From Burkholderiales bacterium (GTDB taxonomy: Bacteria > Pseudomonadota > Gammaproteobacteria > Burkholderiales > Burkholderiaceae_C): a DNA stretch of 64,000 bases. Shown here piece after piece: positions 34,497 to 46,900 of the stretch. Position numbers and translations under genes: made by a program. Each line of letters starts with the position of its first letter. Within the stretch, counting starts at the first letter, position 1. The DNA lies in NCBI GenBank assembly GCA_026954015.1, contig JAIXLP010000028.1:1-64000 (forward strand). The letters are read 5' to 3'. The notes under the pieces were generated by a model. The model did not search any database. It was not told where the DNA came from and saw only the letters and a list, made by a program, of their open reading frames with translations.

Positions 34497-34538
34497 GCCG
34501 CCAGCGCTTGACTGGCAAGCGCTGGCAGCTATCAAAAC
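34497..34538 (+). repeat. REP-like palindromic repeat, copy 6
   Basis: GCCGCCAGCGCTTGACTGGC then AAGCGCTGGCAGCTATCAAAA. The best-preserved copy, with a long stem (CCAGCGCTTG/CAAGCGCTGG). It sits between the binding-protein gene and livG, where a hairpin could stabilise the upstream message and raise binding-protein yield. Confidence 0.83.
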
Positions 34539-34551
34539 GAGAGATTTTCGA

Positions 34552-35742
34552 TCAGCGCTTGTTGCGGATCGGGATCTGCATCTCTTCGGGCTTGATCTCG
34601 TGCACCAGCTCGGGCACGCCCCAGGCAAACGCCGGGTCGTTCTTGATGCGGAAGTGGTACATGCTCTGCATCGCCTGGTGGTCTTCCTTGCGGAAGGTCA
34701 TCTTGCCCTTGGGCGTGTCGAAGCTCATGCCCTCCATGGTCTTGATGAGCTTGTTGGTGTTGGTGTCGCCGCCCGTCTTCCTGAGCGCCGTGACGATGGC
34801 CATGGCCGCCGAGAAGCCGCCGGCGGTGAAGAAGTCGGGCGGCGTCTTGAACTCCTTGTAGTGCGCCGCGACCATGGCGTCGTTCACCGGGTTCTTCGGG
34901 ATGCCGAAGTAGTAGTACGTGGCGCCTTCCATGCCCGGGAAGTTCTTGTAGCTGGCCATGGCCGGCAGGATGTTGCCGCCGGTGAACACCTCGATGCCGT
35001 AGCGCTTCTTCAGGTCCTGCGCGGCCAGGGCGGCAAAGGGCGGCGTGCCGCCGGCCCAGATCACCTCGATGGCCTTGCGGCCGGGCTTGTCCTTCAGCGC
35101 ATCCACCGCGCGCTGGATGCCGGCGGTGAAGTCGGTGGTGGTCTGCGGCAGGTATTCCTCGTGCACGATCCGGGCGTGCTTGAGCGCCTGCTTGAACGCC
35201 GTGACGCCGTCGCGGCCGAAGGCGTAGTCCTGCGCCAGCGTCACGATGGAGACGCCGTCCCTGTCCATCGCCGCGGCGTTGCTGATGGCGTCCTGGCTGG
35301 AGTTGCGGCCGGTGCGGAAGATGTACCTGTTCCACTTGTCGCCGGTGATCGAGTCAGCCACGGCCGGCTCGACCAGCAGGATCTTCTTGTACTCCTCGGC
35401 CACCGGCAGCATGGCCAGCGCCACGCCCGAGGACGTCGGCCCCACGGCCAGGTCGACCTTGTCGTCGGCATAGGCGGCGGCCAGCAGGCTCTTGCCCAGG
35501 TCGGGCTTGCCCTGGTCGTCCTTCTCGATCACCACGATCTTCTTGCCCGCCACCTCCATGGTGCCGCCGGTGGCGTAGCTCAGGCCCATCATCAGGCCGG
35601 TCTGGGTCTGCTTGCCATAGGCTTCCAGCAAGCCGGTCTTGCTGTAGATGTGGGCAATGCGGATTTCTCTGGACTGGCTGAAAGCCGGCAGGCTGACAGC
35701 GGCGGAAAGCGCGGCGAGCGCGACGAGCGAGCGACGTTGCAT
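34552..35742 (-). CDS. Periplasmic binding protein of the liv-type ABC importer
   Basis: 396 residues. Signal peptide MQRRSLVALAALSAAVSLPA with cleavage after FSQS or AFS, then a type I periplasmic binding fold (IRIAHIYSKTGLLEAYGKQT, VDLAVGPTSSGVALAM, YAFGRDGVTAFKQAL). The ATG at 35742 has AGGAGACTC directly upstream; a longer frame runs into the regulatory region. First gene of the operon, 132 bp after the sigma-54 activator gene, with a -24/-12 promoter 33-47 bases upstream of the start. The ligand is not certain: members of this subgroup bind amides, aromatic acids or amino acids. Confidence 0.93.
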   Translation of the reverse strand: MQRRSLVALAALSAAVSLPAFSQSREIRIAHIYSKTGLLEAYGKQTQTGLMMGLSYATGGTMEVAGKKIVVIEKDDQGKPDLGKSLLAAAYADDKVDLAVGPTSSGVALAMLPVAEEYKKILLVEPAVADSITGDKWNRYIFRTGRNSSQDAISNAAAMDRDGVSIVTLAQDYAFGRDGVTAFKQALKHARIVHEEYLPQTTTDFTAGIQRAVDALKDKPGRKAIEVIWAGGTPPFAALAAQDLKKRYGIEVFTGGNILPAMASYKNFPGMEGATYYYFGIPKNPVNDAMVAAHYKEFKTPPDFFTAGGFSAAMAIVTALRKTGGDTNTNKLIKTMEGMSFDTPKGKMTFRKEDHQAMQSMYHFRIKNDPAFAWGVPELVHEIKPEEMQIPIRNKR

Positions 35743-35773
35743 GAGGAGTCTCCTGAAAAGATGTGGTGAAGCT

Positions 35774-35789
35774 AGCACGAGCCGTGCCC
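35774..35789 (-). promoter_or_regulatory. Sigma-54 (-24/-12) promoter of the liv-type operon
   Basis: Read on the minus strand: GGGCACG-GCTC-GTGCT, against the consensus TGGCACG-N4-TTGCW; GG and GC are ten bases apart as required. Transcription would start about 12 bases downstream (near 35763), giving a ~20-base leader that holds the AGGAGA site and ATG 35742. The adjacent gene encodes a sigma-54 activator, which strengthens the call. Confidence 0.75.
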
Positions 35790-35841
35790 AAATGCGACCA
35801 TGGGAAAACGGGCCGCGAACCCGCGAGTTTGGATGATATTC

Positions 35842-35857
35842 AGACAATTGAATGTCT
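35842..35857. promoter_or_regulatory. Inverted repeat, candidate activator site upstream of -24/-12
   Basis: AGACA-ATTGAA-TGTCT, a 5-6-5 inverted repeat 53 to 83 bases upstream of the -24 element; a further TGTCT half-site is at 35872-35876, overlapping the activator's stop codon. The position is where an enhancer-binding protein would bind. Binding is inferred. Confidence 0.5.
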
Positions 35858-35874
35858 TGTTTTTGGTCAACTGT

Positions 35875-37374
<1,500 letters not shown>

Positions 37375-37403
37375 GCACACCATGGTAGCGCGCGACTGGC
37401 ACC

Positions 37404-38336
37404 CTACTCTTCAAGGAAGAAGTCGGTATCCACGCGCTTGAGCTGGTAGGTCGCCACCACCGAAACTCCGAGGCCGTGCTCGATCATCAGATTGGCAAGC
37501 CGCTCGCCATCGATCAGCACCACCTTGTAGGTGCTGGCGGCGGCGTAGTCCTTGGCCTCCTGCGAAAAATGCGATGTCGTGATGAACACACCTTTGCTCG
37601 CGCGCCGCCCCGCAAGTGCACCGACAAACTGCTGAATCTCCGGCCTGCCCACCGTGCCGTTGCTCCAGCGTTTGGCCTGTAGGTAGATTGCATCAAGCCC
37701 AAGCCGGTCCTCGTTGATCACACCGTCGATACCGCCGTCACCGCTGCGCCCCACCGCACGGCCCGCTTCCTCGCGGCTGCCGCCGTAGCCCATGGTGATC
37801 AGTAGCTGGACCACAAGACGCTCGAAGTATGTAGGTGTGCACGCCTTGATGTTTTCCAGAATCTCCGCGGCCAGTCCGATCTGCACCTCACGCTGAATGT
37901 CCTGCAGGCGCACTTCGGGTGGTGCGTCCTCGACATCTTCCAAAACAGCGGAAACACCTGCAGCTTTCGCACCCGCCTGTGCGACCTGCGTTGCTTTCCA
38001 AGCGCGGTAGCCCTGCTGCGCCTTCAAAAAATATTCCCGCTCGCCCAGATCAAGCGCCTTCACTCCGTCTGGGGTCAGTGCCCACATCCCCTTGCTCTTG
38101 GTCAGATAGCCCGCCTTGACCGCGTCCACCGAGAAAAAGTGGGCATACATCCGCCAGCGCGGCAGCCCGTTGCTCTCCATGATTTCACGCGCCCAGTCGT
38201 CCATGGACAGTTGCTCACCAACCTCATCGAGCAACTGACTTCCGTGGGTCGGCGCCTTCTTGTCGCGCAACAGGCAAAGCGTCGCATACATCACCTTCGC
38301 GGCGAGTGCCTGCGACTTCGAAAGCGGCTTATCCAT
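37404..38336 (-). CDS. mrr: Mrr-like type IV restriction endonuclease
   Basis: 310 residues. N-terminal Mrr_N winged-helix domain (about 1-100), then an Mrr catalytic domain from about 150: YFERLVVQLLITMGYGG, then SGDGGIDGVI with the catalytic aspartate and DAIYLQAKRW, the Q-x-K element of the PD-(D/E)XK fold. Mrr cuts DNA carrying foreign methylation, so it would attack DNA from strains with other methylases, and could in principle conflict with incoming methylase genes. It is inserted between the sigma-54 activator and the acyl-CoA synthetase; lower-GC than both, which suggests transfer. No modification partner is needed. Confidence 0.92.
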   Translation of the reverse strand: MDKPLSKSQALAAKVMYATLCLLRDKKAPTHGSQLLDEVGEQLSMDDWAREIMESNGLPRWRMYAHFFSVDAVKAGYLTKSKGMWALTPDGVKALDLGEREYFLKAQQGYRAWKATQVAQAGAKAAGVSAVLEDVEDAPPEVRLQDIQREVQIGLAAEILENIKACTPTYFERLVVQLLITMGYGGSREEAGRAVGRSGDGGIDGVINEDRLGLDAIYLQAKRWSNGTVGRPEIQQFVGALAGRRASKGVFITTSHFSQEAKDYAAASTYKVVLIDGERLANLMIEHGLGVSVVATYQLKRVDTDFFLEE

Positions 38337-38408
38337 TCAAAATCTCCAAAAGCAAGGGGTGTTCAGAACGCCCCGCTGATTTTGCAACCCCACCCGATCG
38401 GGCTCCTC

Positions 38409-39959
38409 TCAGGCCGCCTCGCCCACCCGCTTTTCCAGCTCGTGCCGCATGATCTTGCCGGTGGTGCTGCGCGGCAGAAATTCATCGGCGACGAAATGCA
38501 CCGCCTTGGGTACCTTGTACCCCGCGATGTGCTCGCGGCACAGCGTGGTCAGGTCTTGCGCCGTGAGCGTTTCATCCTTGCGCACCACATAGGCCACGGG
38601 CACCTCGCCCCAGCGCGCGTCGGGCCTGCGGATGACCACGGCATCGGCCACGCGCGGCTCGGTCAGCAGCACGCGCTCGATCTCGGCCGGGTAGATGTTC
38701 TCGCCGCCTGACTTGATGAGGTACTTGCGCCGGTCCACGAAGGAGAGCGACCCGTCGGGGTTGCGCACGAACACGTCGCCCATGTGGAACCACCCGCCGC
38801 GGAAATCCTCGGCGTTGGCCTTGGGGTTGTTCCAGTAGCCGGAAAAGAGCGTGGGCGCGCGGATCGCCAGCTCGCCCGGCTCGCCGTCGGGCACCTCGTG
38901 GTCATGGGGGTCGACGAGCTTGATGCGGCAGAAGCTGCTCTGGAGCTTGTCCAGGCTCGTCGGCACCTCGCCCACCGCGATGGCGTGGCGCGTGGCCGGC
39001 GGCAGGCCGGTCTCGGTGGAGCCGAAGGTGTTCAGGTAAGGCGCGCCAACGAGGCGCGTGACCTCGGCGATCTGCTCGCGCGGCACGAGATCAGCCATCA
39101 CACCCACCCAGCGCATGCCGGCCACGGGCCGGCCGAGCGCGCGCACCGCGTCGAGGAACGGCGCGATCATGCCGGGCATGAGCGTGAAGCGCCCCAGGCG
39201 CTCGCGCACCGCGATCTCGGCCAGGGCAGGCGCATCGAACCCGTCGGTGACGATGACCTTGCCGCCCTGGATCAGCGTCATGTAGACCGTGTCGGTCGAG
39301 ACCATGTGGAACAGCGGCGCCCAGGCGACGAAGTGCTCGTCGCGCGTGTTGGGCAGGTCGATCATCTGGTTCTGCGCGCGGGCGATCTCGGCGCGCTGGC
39401 TGATGAGCGCGCCCTTGGGCAGGCCCGTGGTGCCGCTGGTGTAGAGGATGACGAGGCCGTCTTCGGGGTCGCACTCGTCGGGCACGGGCGCGCTGCTCGC
39501 ACCCGCCAGCAGCGCCTCGTAATCGGTGCCAAAACACAGGCTGGGCGCCACGTCGGCGTAGCGCGCGGCGATGCCGGCGTGGCGCTGCGAAACGAAGATC
39601 AGGCGCGGGCTCACGAGCGTGAGGCAGTGGCGCAGTTCCGCGTCCGACAGCCGCCAGTTCTGGCACGCGGCGATCACGCCGAGCTTGGCGGCCGCGACGA
39701 GGATTTCCACGTACTCGGTGCAGTTTTGCGCCAGCACGGCCACGCGATCACCGCGCCGGATGCCGCGCGCGCTCAAGGCGTGGCACAGACGGTTCGTACG
39801 CTCGTCCAGCTCGGCATAGCTCAGCCGCCTGCCGCCCTCCTCCACCGCGACGCGCTGCCCCCCGGTGCGCACGCACAGCGCGAACAGCGAACCCAGCGTC
39901 AGGCCGGACGCCTGGCGGGCCAGCGCGAAATCCACTGGCGGTTCATGTTCGCTTTGCAT
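38409..39959 (-). CDS. AMP-dependent acyl-CoA synthetase/ligase
   Basis: 516 residues, ANL superfamily. P-loop-like ILYTSGTTGLPKGALISQ near residues 172-189, the A5 motif NTFGSTETGLPP, the hinge DRRKYLIKSGGENIYPAEIE and the C-terminal catalytic lysine in PRSTTGKIMRHEL. It activates a carboxylic acid to its CoA thioester by way of the adenylate; the substrate could be an aromatic or fatty acid. GGGAGGTGGCG precedes ATG 39959, deciding the start over an ATG nine codons upstream. It is codirectional with the liv-type operon across mrr, so uptake, hydrolysis and CoA activation of the same compound is a reasonable hypothesis. Confidence 0.92.
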   Translation of the reverse strand: MQSEHEPPVDFALARQASGLTLGSLFALCVRTGGQRVAVEEGGRRLSYAELDERTNRLCHALSARGIRRGDRVAVLAQNCTEYVEILVAAAKLGVIAACQNWRLSDAELRHCLTLVSPRLIFVSQRHAGIAARYADVAPSLCFGTDYEALLAGASSAPVPDECDPEDGLVILYTSGTTGLPKGALISQRAEIARAQNQMIDLPNTRDEHFVAWAPLFHMVSTDTVYMTLIQGGKVIVTDGFDAPALAEIAVRERLGRFTLMPGMIAPFLDAVRALGRPVAGMRWVGVMADLVPREQIAEVTRLVGAPYLNTFGSTETGLPPATRHAIAVGEVPTSLDKLQSSFCRIKLVDPHDHEVPDGEPGELAIRAPTLFSGYWNNPKANAEDFRGGWFHMGDVFVRNPDGSLSFVDRRKYLIKSGGENIYPAEIERVLLTEPRVADAVVIRRPDARWGEVPVAYVVRKDETLTAQDLTTLCREHIAGYKVPKAVHFVADEFLPRSTTGKIMRHELEKRVGEAA

Positions 39960-40430
39960 CGCCACCTCCCGGCAGAAAAACATCACCGCGCATCATGCGG
40001 CAAACGGCGGCGGGCGCATACCCGCCCCGCCTGGATTTCAAGAGTATTTTCGGCCTCCAGCCCTTGCTGCACAAGCGCTGGCAGCTCTACTTTCGATAGG
40101 GTAACGACCGATCAGGCGAGCACGCCGAGATGATGCTGGAGGCCCAAGTCAGGACGCTGGCCTGCACGCCCGGCTTCATGCCGAGGTTGCTCGCGCCCGC
40201 CGCGACGTGGGCGACCGTGCCCGCGAACTGGGTGTGTGCACTGGTTTTCGTGGGAACTTCCCTTTCCGTGACACCTGCGCTCGGGCATGTTCGTTCCGTA
40301 CGAAGGCGCACCAAGGCGCCAAGAACCTTGCGATTGTGCAACGCGCGAGGAGTGGAGCCCCCGCAGCATGGTTTGCCCACATGGCCTGCTTCTATGATCG
40401 TGAAGCGCCGCCATGAATCACCGAGGGAAT
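39960..40430. other. Gene-free spacer ahead of the helicase-methylase island
   Basis: About 470 bases between the synthetase start and the helicase frame. It holds REP-like repeat copy 7 (40047-40092). The rest has an open minus-strand frame (40087-40488), which includes AAGASNLGMKPGVQASVL but matches no family I know and runs into the helicase; it may be a decayed gene end. No convincing promoter seen. Confidence 0.4.
40047..40092 (+). repeat. REP-like palindromic repeat, copy 7
   Basis: TTTTCGGCCTCCAGCCCTTG then CTGCACAAGCGCTGGCAGCTCTAC; the left arm is mutated (AGCCCTTG), the right arm intact. It includes the distal GGCCTCCAG block also seen in copy 8. It lies at the left edge of the second defence island. 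Confidence 0.75.
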
Positions 40431-43400
40431 ATGCCAAGAATTTTCGACAACATCCAACAAGCGCTGTTGCCCACCTTGCGGGAAACACTCCATGTCGCCC
40501 AGCGCGCCGACTTCTGCGTCGGCTATTTCAATTTGCGAGGGTGGGGGCATCTTGCCGATTGCGTAGATAAATTCCGGGGGGGGGCGATATATGCCGCCTA
40601 TTGGTGGGCATGCACGTTTCGCCCAGCGAGGAACTGCGGCAGACGCTGCGCTCGCACGACGATGAATCCGCGCTCGACAACCAGACCGCGCAGCGCGATA
40701 GGCGCCGCATCGCCGAGGAATTCCGCCAGCAACTGACATTTGGCGCGCCGTCCAACAGCGACGAAGCCGCGCTGCGCCACCTCTCGGCGCAAATCCACGC
40801 GCAGAAGCTGACCGTCAAGGTCTATCTGCGCCACCCACTGCACGCCAAGCTGTACCTGCTGCACACGCCGCAGTTCCCCAACAACCCCATCACGGGTTTT
40901 CTCGGCAGTTCCAACCTCACGCTCGCTGGCCTGTCCAAACAGGGCGAGCTCAACGTCGATGTGCTGGAGCACGACGCCTGCCACAAGCTGGCCGCCTGGT
41001 TCGATGACCGCTGGAACGACCGCTGGTGCACCGACATATCCAAAGAACTCGCCGCCATCATTGACGAGAGCTGGGCGGGCGAGCGCCTGCTGCCGCCCTA
41101 CCACGTCTATCTGAAGATGGCCTGGCACCTCGCGCAGGAGGCGCGCGCAGGTCTGTCGGAATTTCGCATTCCGGCCATCTTCAACGGCACGCTGTTCGAC
41201 TTTCAGGCCGCCGCCGTCAAGATTGCCGCGCACCACCTCAACAAACGTGGCGGCGTGCTGATCGGCGACGTGGTGGGCCTGGGCAAGTCCATGATGGCCA
41301 CGGCTCTGGCAAAAGTCTTCGAGGACGACTACCACACCGAAACCCTCATCCTCTGCCCCAAAAATCTGGTGTCGATGTGGGAAGACTATGCGTACCGTTA
41401 CCAGCTGCACGCCAAGGTACTGCCGCTGTCCAGGGTCACCCGTGAACTACCGGAACACACCCGTCGCTACCGCCTGGTACTGATCGACGAATCACACAAC
41501 CTGCGCAACAAAGAGGGCAAGCGCTGGAAGGTCATCCGCGACTACATCGCGCGCAATGAAAGCCTCACCGTCCTGCTCTCGGCCACGCCGTACAACAAGA
41601 CCTATCTCGATCTTTCGGCGCAACTGGGCCTGTTCCTGGGCGAAGACCTTGACCTGGGCCTGCGCCCCGAGCACCTGCTGAAAGAACTGGGCGGCGAGCA
41701 TGAATTCATCCGCCGCCACCAATGCGGCGTGCGCACGCTGGCCGCATTCGAGAAAAGCGACATCCCCGACGACTGGCGCGAGCTGATGCGCCTGTACATG
41801 GTGCGCCGCACGCGCGGCTTCATCATGCAGAACTACGCCCAGGAGGACGAGCGCGGCAAATACCTGCAATTTGCCGATGGCCAAAAGTCCTACTTCCCTC
41901 GGCGTGTGCCCAAGAGCCTGGGCTTCGCCATCGACGACGCCAACCCGGCAGACCCCTACGCACGTTTCTACAGCGATGTCGTGGTCAGCACCATCAACGA
42001 GTTGCAATTGCCCCGCTACGGCCTGGGCAACTACGTTGCCCCAAAGCCCAAGGTGCCTGCCACCGCCCAACAAACCAAAATCATCGATGGCCTGTCGCGC
42101 GCAGGCACGCGGCTCATGGGCTTTTGCCGCACCAACCTGTTCAAGCGACTGGAAAGCGCCGGACCGGCCTTCATCCTGTCCATAGAGCGGCACATCCTGC
42201 GCAACTTCATCGTCCTGCATGCCATCGAAAGCGGACTGGACATCCCGCTGGGCACCCAGGGCGCGGAACTGCTGGACACCCGTCACTACGACGAAGACCC
42301 CGACGGCCTGCTCGCCGACGATGAAGGCGATGAAGAAGCCGATGCCGCCACCAGCAACGGCCTGCGCACCGAAGCCGACTACCGCGCCCGCGCAGCAGAT
42401 GCGTATGACGCCTACAGCGGCCCGTTGAAAACCCGCTTCAAGTGGCTGCCCGGCGCGCTGTTCAAGAAAGCGCTTGCCAAGGATTTGCTGGCCGATGCCC
42501 AAGCCCTGCTTGGCGTGCTGCGCGCCTGCGGCCCCTGGCTGCCGCAGGCCGATGCCAAGCTGGCCGCGCTGATCGACCTGATCGAGCACCAGCACCCCAA
42601 AGACAAGCTGCTCGTCTTCACCCAGTTTGCCGACACCGCCCGCTACCTCCACGCCCAGTTGGCCGCGCACGGCATCACACACGTGGCCGAGGCCACCGGC
42701 CAAAGCGCCGACCCCACGGCGCTGGCCTGGCGCTTCTCGCCCCAATCCAACGACAAGCGCGAGCAGGTCAAGAAGGCCGACGAACTGCGCGTGCTCATCG
42801 CCACCGACGTGCTCTCCGAAGGCCAGAACCTGCAAGACGCGCACATCATCGTCAACTACGACCTGCCCTGGGCCATCATCCGCCTCATCCAGCGTGCGGG
42901 CCGGGTGGATCGCATCGGCCAGCAGTCCAGCACCATCCTCTGCTACTCCTTCGTGCCCGCCGATGGCGTGGAGCGCCTCATCAACCTGCGTGCCCGCGTC
43001 AAACAGCGCCTGGTAGAAAACGCCGCAGTCGTTGGCTCCGACGAAACCTTCTTCGACGATGAAACCGGCGATGACACCAGCGACGCCGCCGATGGCCTGA
43101 TCCGCGACCTCTACACCGAGAAGAGCGGTATCCTTGACGACGACGGCGACACCGAAGTCGATCTGGCCTCCTACGCCTGGCAAATCTGGAAGAACGCCAC
43201 CGACGCCGACCCATCGCTCGCCGCCACCATCGAAAACCTGCCCAACGTGGTCTATGCCACCAAGGCGCACACGGCTACGCCCGCCGCGCCAAAAGGCGTA
43301 CTGGTCTATCTGCGCACCGGCCAAGGCAACGACGCGCTGGCCTGGATGGACGAAAACGGCCAGGCAGTCACCCAATCGCAGCTCACCATCCTCAAAGCCG

Positions 43401-43828
43401 CCGCCTGCGCAGCCGACACGCCCGCGCTGCCGCGCACCGAGCAGCACCACGCTCTCACCCAGCAGGGCATGGCGCACATTGCCGAAGAAGAAAAGTCCAC
43501 CGGCGGCGCACTGGGCCGCCCCAGTGGCGCACGCTTCAAGACCTACGAGCGCATCAAACGCTGGCGCGAACGGCAGGGCAGCACACGCGACCTGTTCATC
43601 ACCGACGAACACATCCGCCGCGTTGAGAAGGCGCTGGAAGACATCTACCGCTACCCGCTCACCCAAAGCGCCACCGACACGCTCAACCGCCAGTTGAAGG
43701 CAGGCATCAGCGACCACGACCTGATCGACCTCGTCTTTGCCCTGCGCGGAGACGGCCGCCTGTGCCTGGTGGACGACCAAGACCAGCAGCGCGAACCCAG
43801 CCTCATCTGCTCGCTGGGTCTGGCCTAG
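40431..43828 (+). pseudogene. PLD-SNF2 helicase, frame broken at a G9 tract (possible phase-off gene)
   Basis: Starts MPRIFDNIQQALLPTLRETL; the frame breaks at nine G (40576-40584) and the sequence continues in another frame as ICRLLVGMHVSPSEELRQTL up to 43828. With 7 or 10 G the join reads KFRGG(G)DICRLL and gives about 1130 residues. As read, translation stops at 40736 after 101 codons. Domain order: PLD-like phosphodiesterase (HAKLYL and GSSNLT), then SNF2 helicase with IGDVVGLGKSMMA (Walker A), LIDESHNLRN (Walker B), LLSATPYNKT, and C-terminal RecA fold (VLIATDVLSEGQNLQDA, IQRAGRVDRIGQ). Similar to helicase subunits of DISARM- or BREX-like systems. Methylase follows after REP copy 8. Sequencing error in the homopolymer is the alternative. 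Confidence 0.85.
40576..40584 (+). repeat. Homopolymeric G9 tract inside the helicase gene
   Basis: CC followed by nine G and C. Reading frame is lost exactly here; deletion of two G or addition of one would restore it. The upstream portion of the correct frame is closed by TAA at 40568-40570, so the frame change must occur at or just after the tract. Typical length for slipped-strand phase switching, or for homopolymer miscalls. Confidence 0.82.
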
Positions 43829-43862
43829 CGCGGTGGCTATTCACTCCAAAAATCACTTTTCT

Positions 43863-43905
43863 ATAGCTGCTTGCGCTTGATGGACGGGCGCTGGAGGCCA
43901 ATTTC
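43863..43905 (-). repeat. REP-like palindromic repeat, copy 8
   Basis: ATAGCTGCTTGCGCTTGATG then GACGGGCGCTGGAGGCCAATTT, reversed orientation, between the helicase and methylase genes. It ends three bases before the methylase ATG, leaving no space for a normal ribosome site. Confidence 0.78.
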
Positions 43906-43907
43906 AT

Positions 43908-46900
43908 ATGAATCTCGACACCACCCGCTTTCAGCACCTGCTGGCCCAGTTCAAGCTGCCGCAACTGTTCAACGAACTGGGCTGGGATCAGCCCACGCTG
44001 AAAGCCCAGTCCATCAGTGCCAGCGGGCAAGACTTCATCCTCACCCCCATCGCCCACAAGCGCGGCGTGGCCGTGCTGCGCTGCTCGCCTGATGCGCAAG
44101 GCCGCATCCCGCCTCGCCCCGTGCTGCTGAAGATTGAGCAAGAAACCCGCAAGATCGCGCACGAACACCTGCTGGTGTTTGCCGACGCAGGCGAAACCAC
44201 CCTCACCTGGCTGTGGGTGCTGCGTGCACCCGGCCAGCCCACCAGCACGCGCACCCACACCTGGCACCAGGGCCAAAGCGGCGAAGCCCTGCGCCAAAAG
44301 CTCTCGCAAATCGTCTGGTCGCTGGAGGAAGAAGAAGCCATCACCCTGACCGACGTGGTCACTGGCCTGCGCAAAGCCTTCGACCGCGACCGGGTATCGA
44401 AGACTTTCTACGACAAATTCAAGGCCCAGCACGACGCCTTCGCCGCCTTCATTACCGGCCTGAACCAGACGGCAGACCGCGCCTGGTACGCATCCCTCAT
44501 GCTCAACCGGCTGATGTTCGTCTATTTCATCCAGAAAAAAGGCTTTCTGGACGGCGACGACAACTACCTGCAACACCGCATGGCCCAGGTGCAGCAGACG
44601 CGGGGCAAGGGCCACTTCCACAGCTTCTACCGCCAGTTTCTGCGCCGCCTGTTCCACGAAGGGCTGGGCCAGCCCCAGCCGCGCAGCGCGGCGCTCAACG
44701 ACCTCATCGGCAGCAACATCCCCTATCTGAACGGCGGCCTGTTCGATGTGCACGAGCTGGAGGCCAACAACCAGGGCATCGACGTGCCCGACGAAGCCTT
44801 TGAAAAGCTGTTCGCCTTCTTCGACGCCTGGGACTGGCACCTGGACGACCGCCCGCTCAAAACCGGCACTGAGATCAACCCCGACGTGCTGGGCTACATC
44901 TTCGAGAAGTACATCAACCAAAAGCAGATGGGCGCGTACTACACCAAGGAAGACATCACCGAATACATCAGCAAGAACACCGTCATCCCCCACCTGCTGG
45001 GGCAGGCGCGCGAGCGTTGCAAGGTGGCGTTTGAGGGCGAATCATCGGTGTGGAAGCTGCTGCAAACCGAGCCAGACCGCTACATCTACCCCGCCATGAA
45101 AACCGGCGTCATCGACGCCAGCGGCCAGCCCGTGCCCGAAAGCGCCCTGCCTGATTTTGTGCAAACCGGCATGCACGACGCCAAGGCCCGCATGTTCGAG
45201 CGCCGCTACAACCTGGGCGAAGCCACATTCACCACCGCCACCGGCGAGCGCGGCACCCTGCCGACGGAAACCTGGCGCGAATATGTCGATAGGCGCAGCC
45301 GCTGCCTGGCCGTGCGCAGCAAGCTGGCCAACGGCGAAGTGCAATCCGCCGACGACCTCATCACGCTGAACCTGGACATCCGCCAGTTCATGCAGGACGT
45401 GATCGACACCAGCACCGGCCCGCAACTGCTGCGCGCCGTGTGGCAAGCCATCGTGGGCCGGGTGCCCGAAAAATCGAACGAGAAATTCCGCAACGGCATC
45501 ACCATCCTCGACCCTACGTGCGGCTCGGGCGCATTTTTGTTCGCCGCGCTCGGCATTCTGGAGCCGCTGTACGAAGCCTGCCTCGACCGCATGGACAGCT
45601 TCGTCGAAGACGCCAAAAAACTGGGCAAGCCCGCCGAAGCGGATTTTGAAAAAGTGCTGGCTGAGGTCGGCAAACACCCCTCGCGCCGCTACTACATCTA
45701 CAAAAGCATCATCCTGCACAACCTGTTCGGCGTGGACATCATGGCCGAGGCGGTCGAGATTTGTAAGCTGCGCCTGTTCCTCAAACTCGTCTCGCAGGTG
45801 GACAAGGGCCAGCAACTGGAGCCGCTGCCGGACATCGACTTCAACATCCGCGCGGGCAATACGCTGGTGGGCTACGCCACCGAAGCGCAGTTCGACGCAT
45901 CGGGCGACCTCGCGAGCGACCAGCAGCGCAAAGCCAGCATCAAGGCCGACATTGCCGACCTGGCCGATCTGTTCACCCGCTTCCGCGAACAGCAGATCGT
46001 CCATGGCGGCAAAGTGACCACAGCGGACAAGCAGGCGCTGCGCAGCAGGCTGGGCAGCTTGAATCTGGAACTGGACAAATACTTGGCACGCGACTACGGC
46101 ATCGACCCGGACAAGACGAAGGCGTTTGCCGACTGGCGTGCCAGTCACCAGCCATTTCACTGGTTCGCGCAGTTTTACGGCGTGATGCGGGAGGGCGGAT
46201 TCGATGTGGTCATCGGAAATCCACCTTACATCGAATACAGCAAAGTCAGAGAAGAATATTCGATTAGAAATCTCGAAACTGCCGCATGTGGAAATCTTTG
46301 GGCGTTCTGCATTGAGAAGTCGTTTGAGTTGTTATCGCCTGCATCTCACTTCGGAATGATTGTCCCGGTAAGCATCGTATGCACGCAGCGGATGAGTGAT
46401 GTTCAGGATGTAATCTCGGAACAGTCGTCCGCGACTTGGTTCAGCAACTACGCGGAGCGTCCATCAAAGCTTTTCAGCGGCGCAGAGGTTCTGCTGACGA
46501 TTGCCATAAGCCACAAGTCTCATGTTAATCGTTGCCATACATTTTCAACGTCGTTAAGAAAATGGCCTTCAGAGTTTCGTGCTCACTTGTTTAATACAAC
46601 TGAATATCTCCATGCAGGCGATCGTCTTCGTAATTACATCATGCCCAAGATTTCATCAGAGCTTGAGGTCGAAGCAATACCAAAAATCATGTCAAAACTC
46701 GGAACTTTAGCAGAAGTTTTTACAAGTCGGTCAGATCACAAGATTTTTTACCGTATCGGAGGTGGTCGGTATTGGAAGATATTCACGACCTTTCAGCCAC
46801 AGTTCATTCTTAACGGGAAACCATCCGTCTCAAGCCGTGAGGCGTATCTCTATTTCGACTCAAAAGACGAGCGTGACATCGCCGTCAGCTTGCTCAGTAG

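Noticed and set aside
40087..40488. 133-codon minus-strand gene before the helicase
   Set aside because: No ribosome site, no recognisable family, and it overlaps the helicase start.
41492..43780. 762-codon open frame on the minus strand
   Set aside because: Antisense to the helicase, glycine/valine-rich with no recognisable motif; the helicase motifs are on the plus strand.
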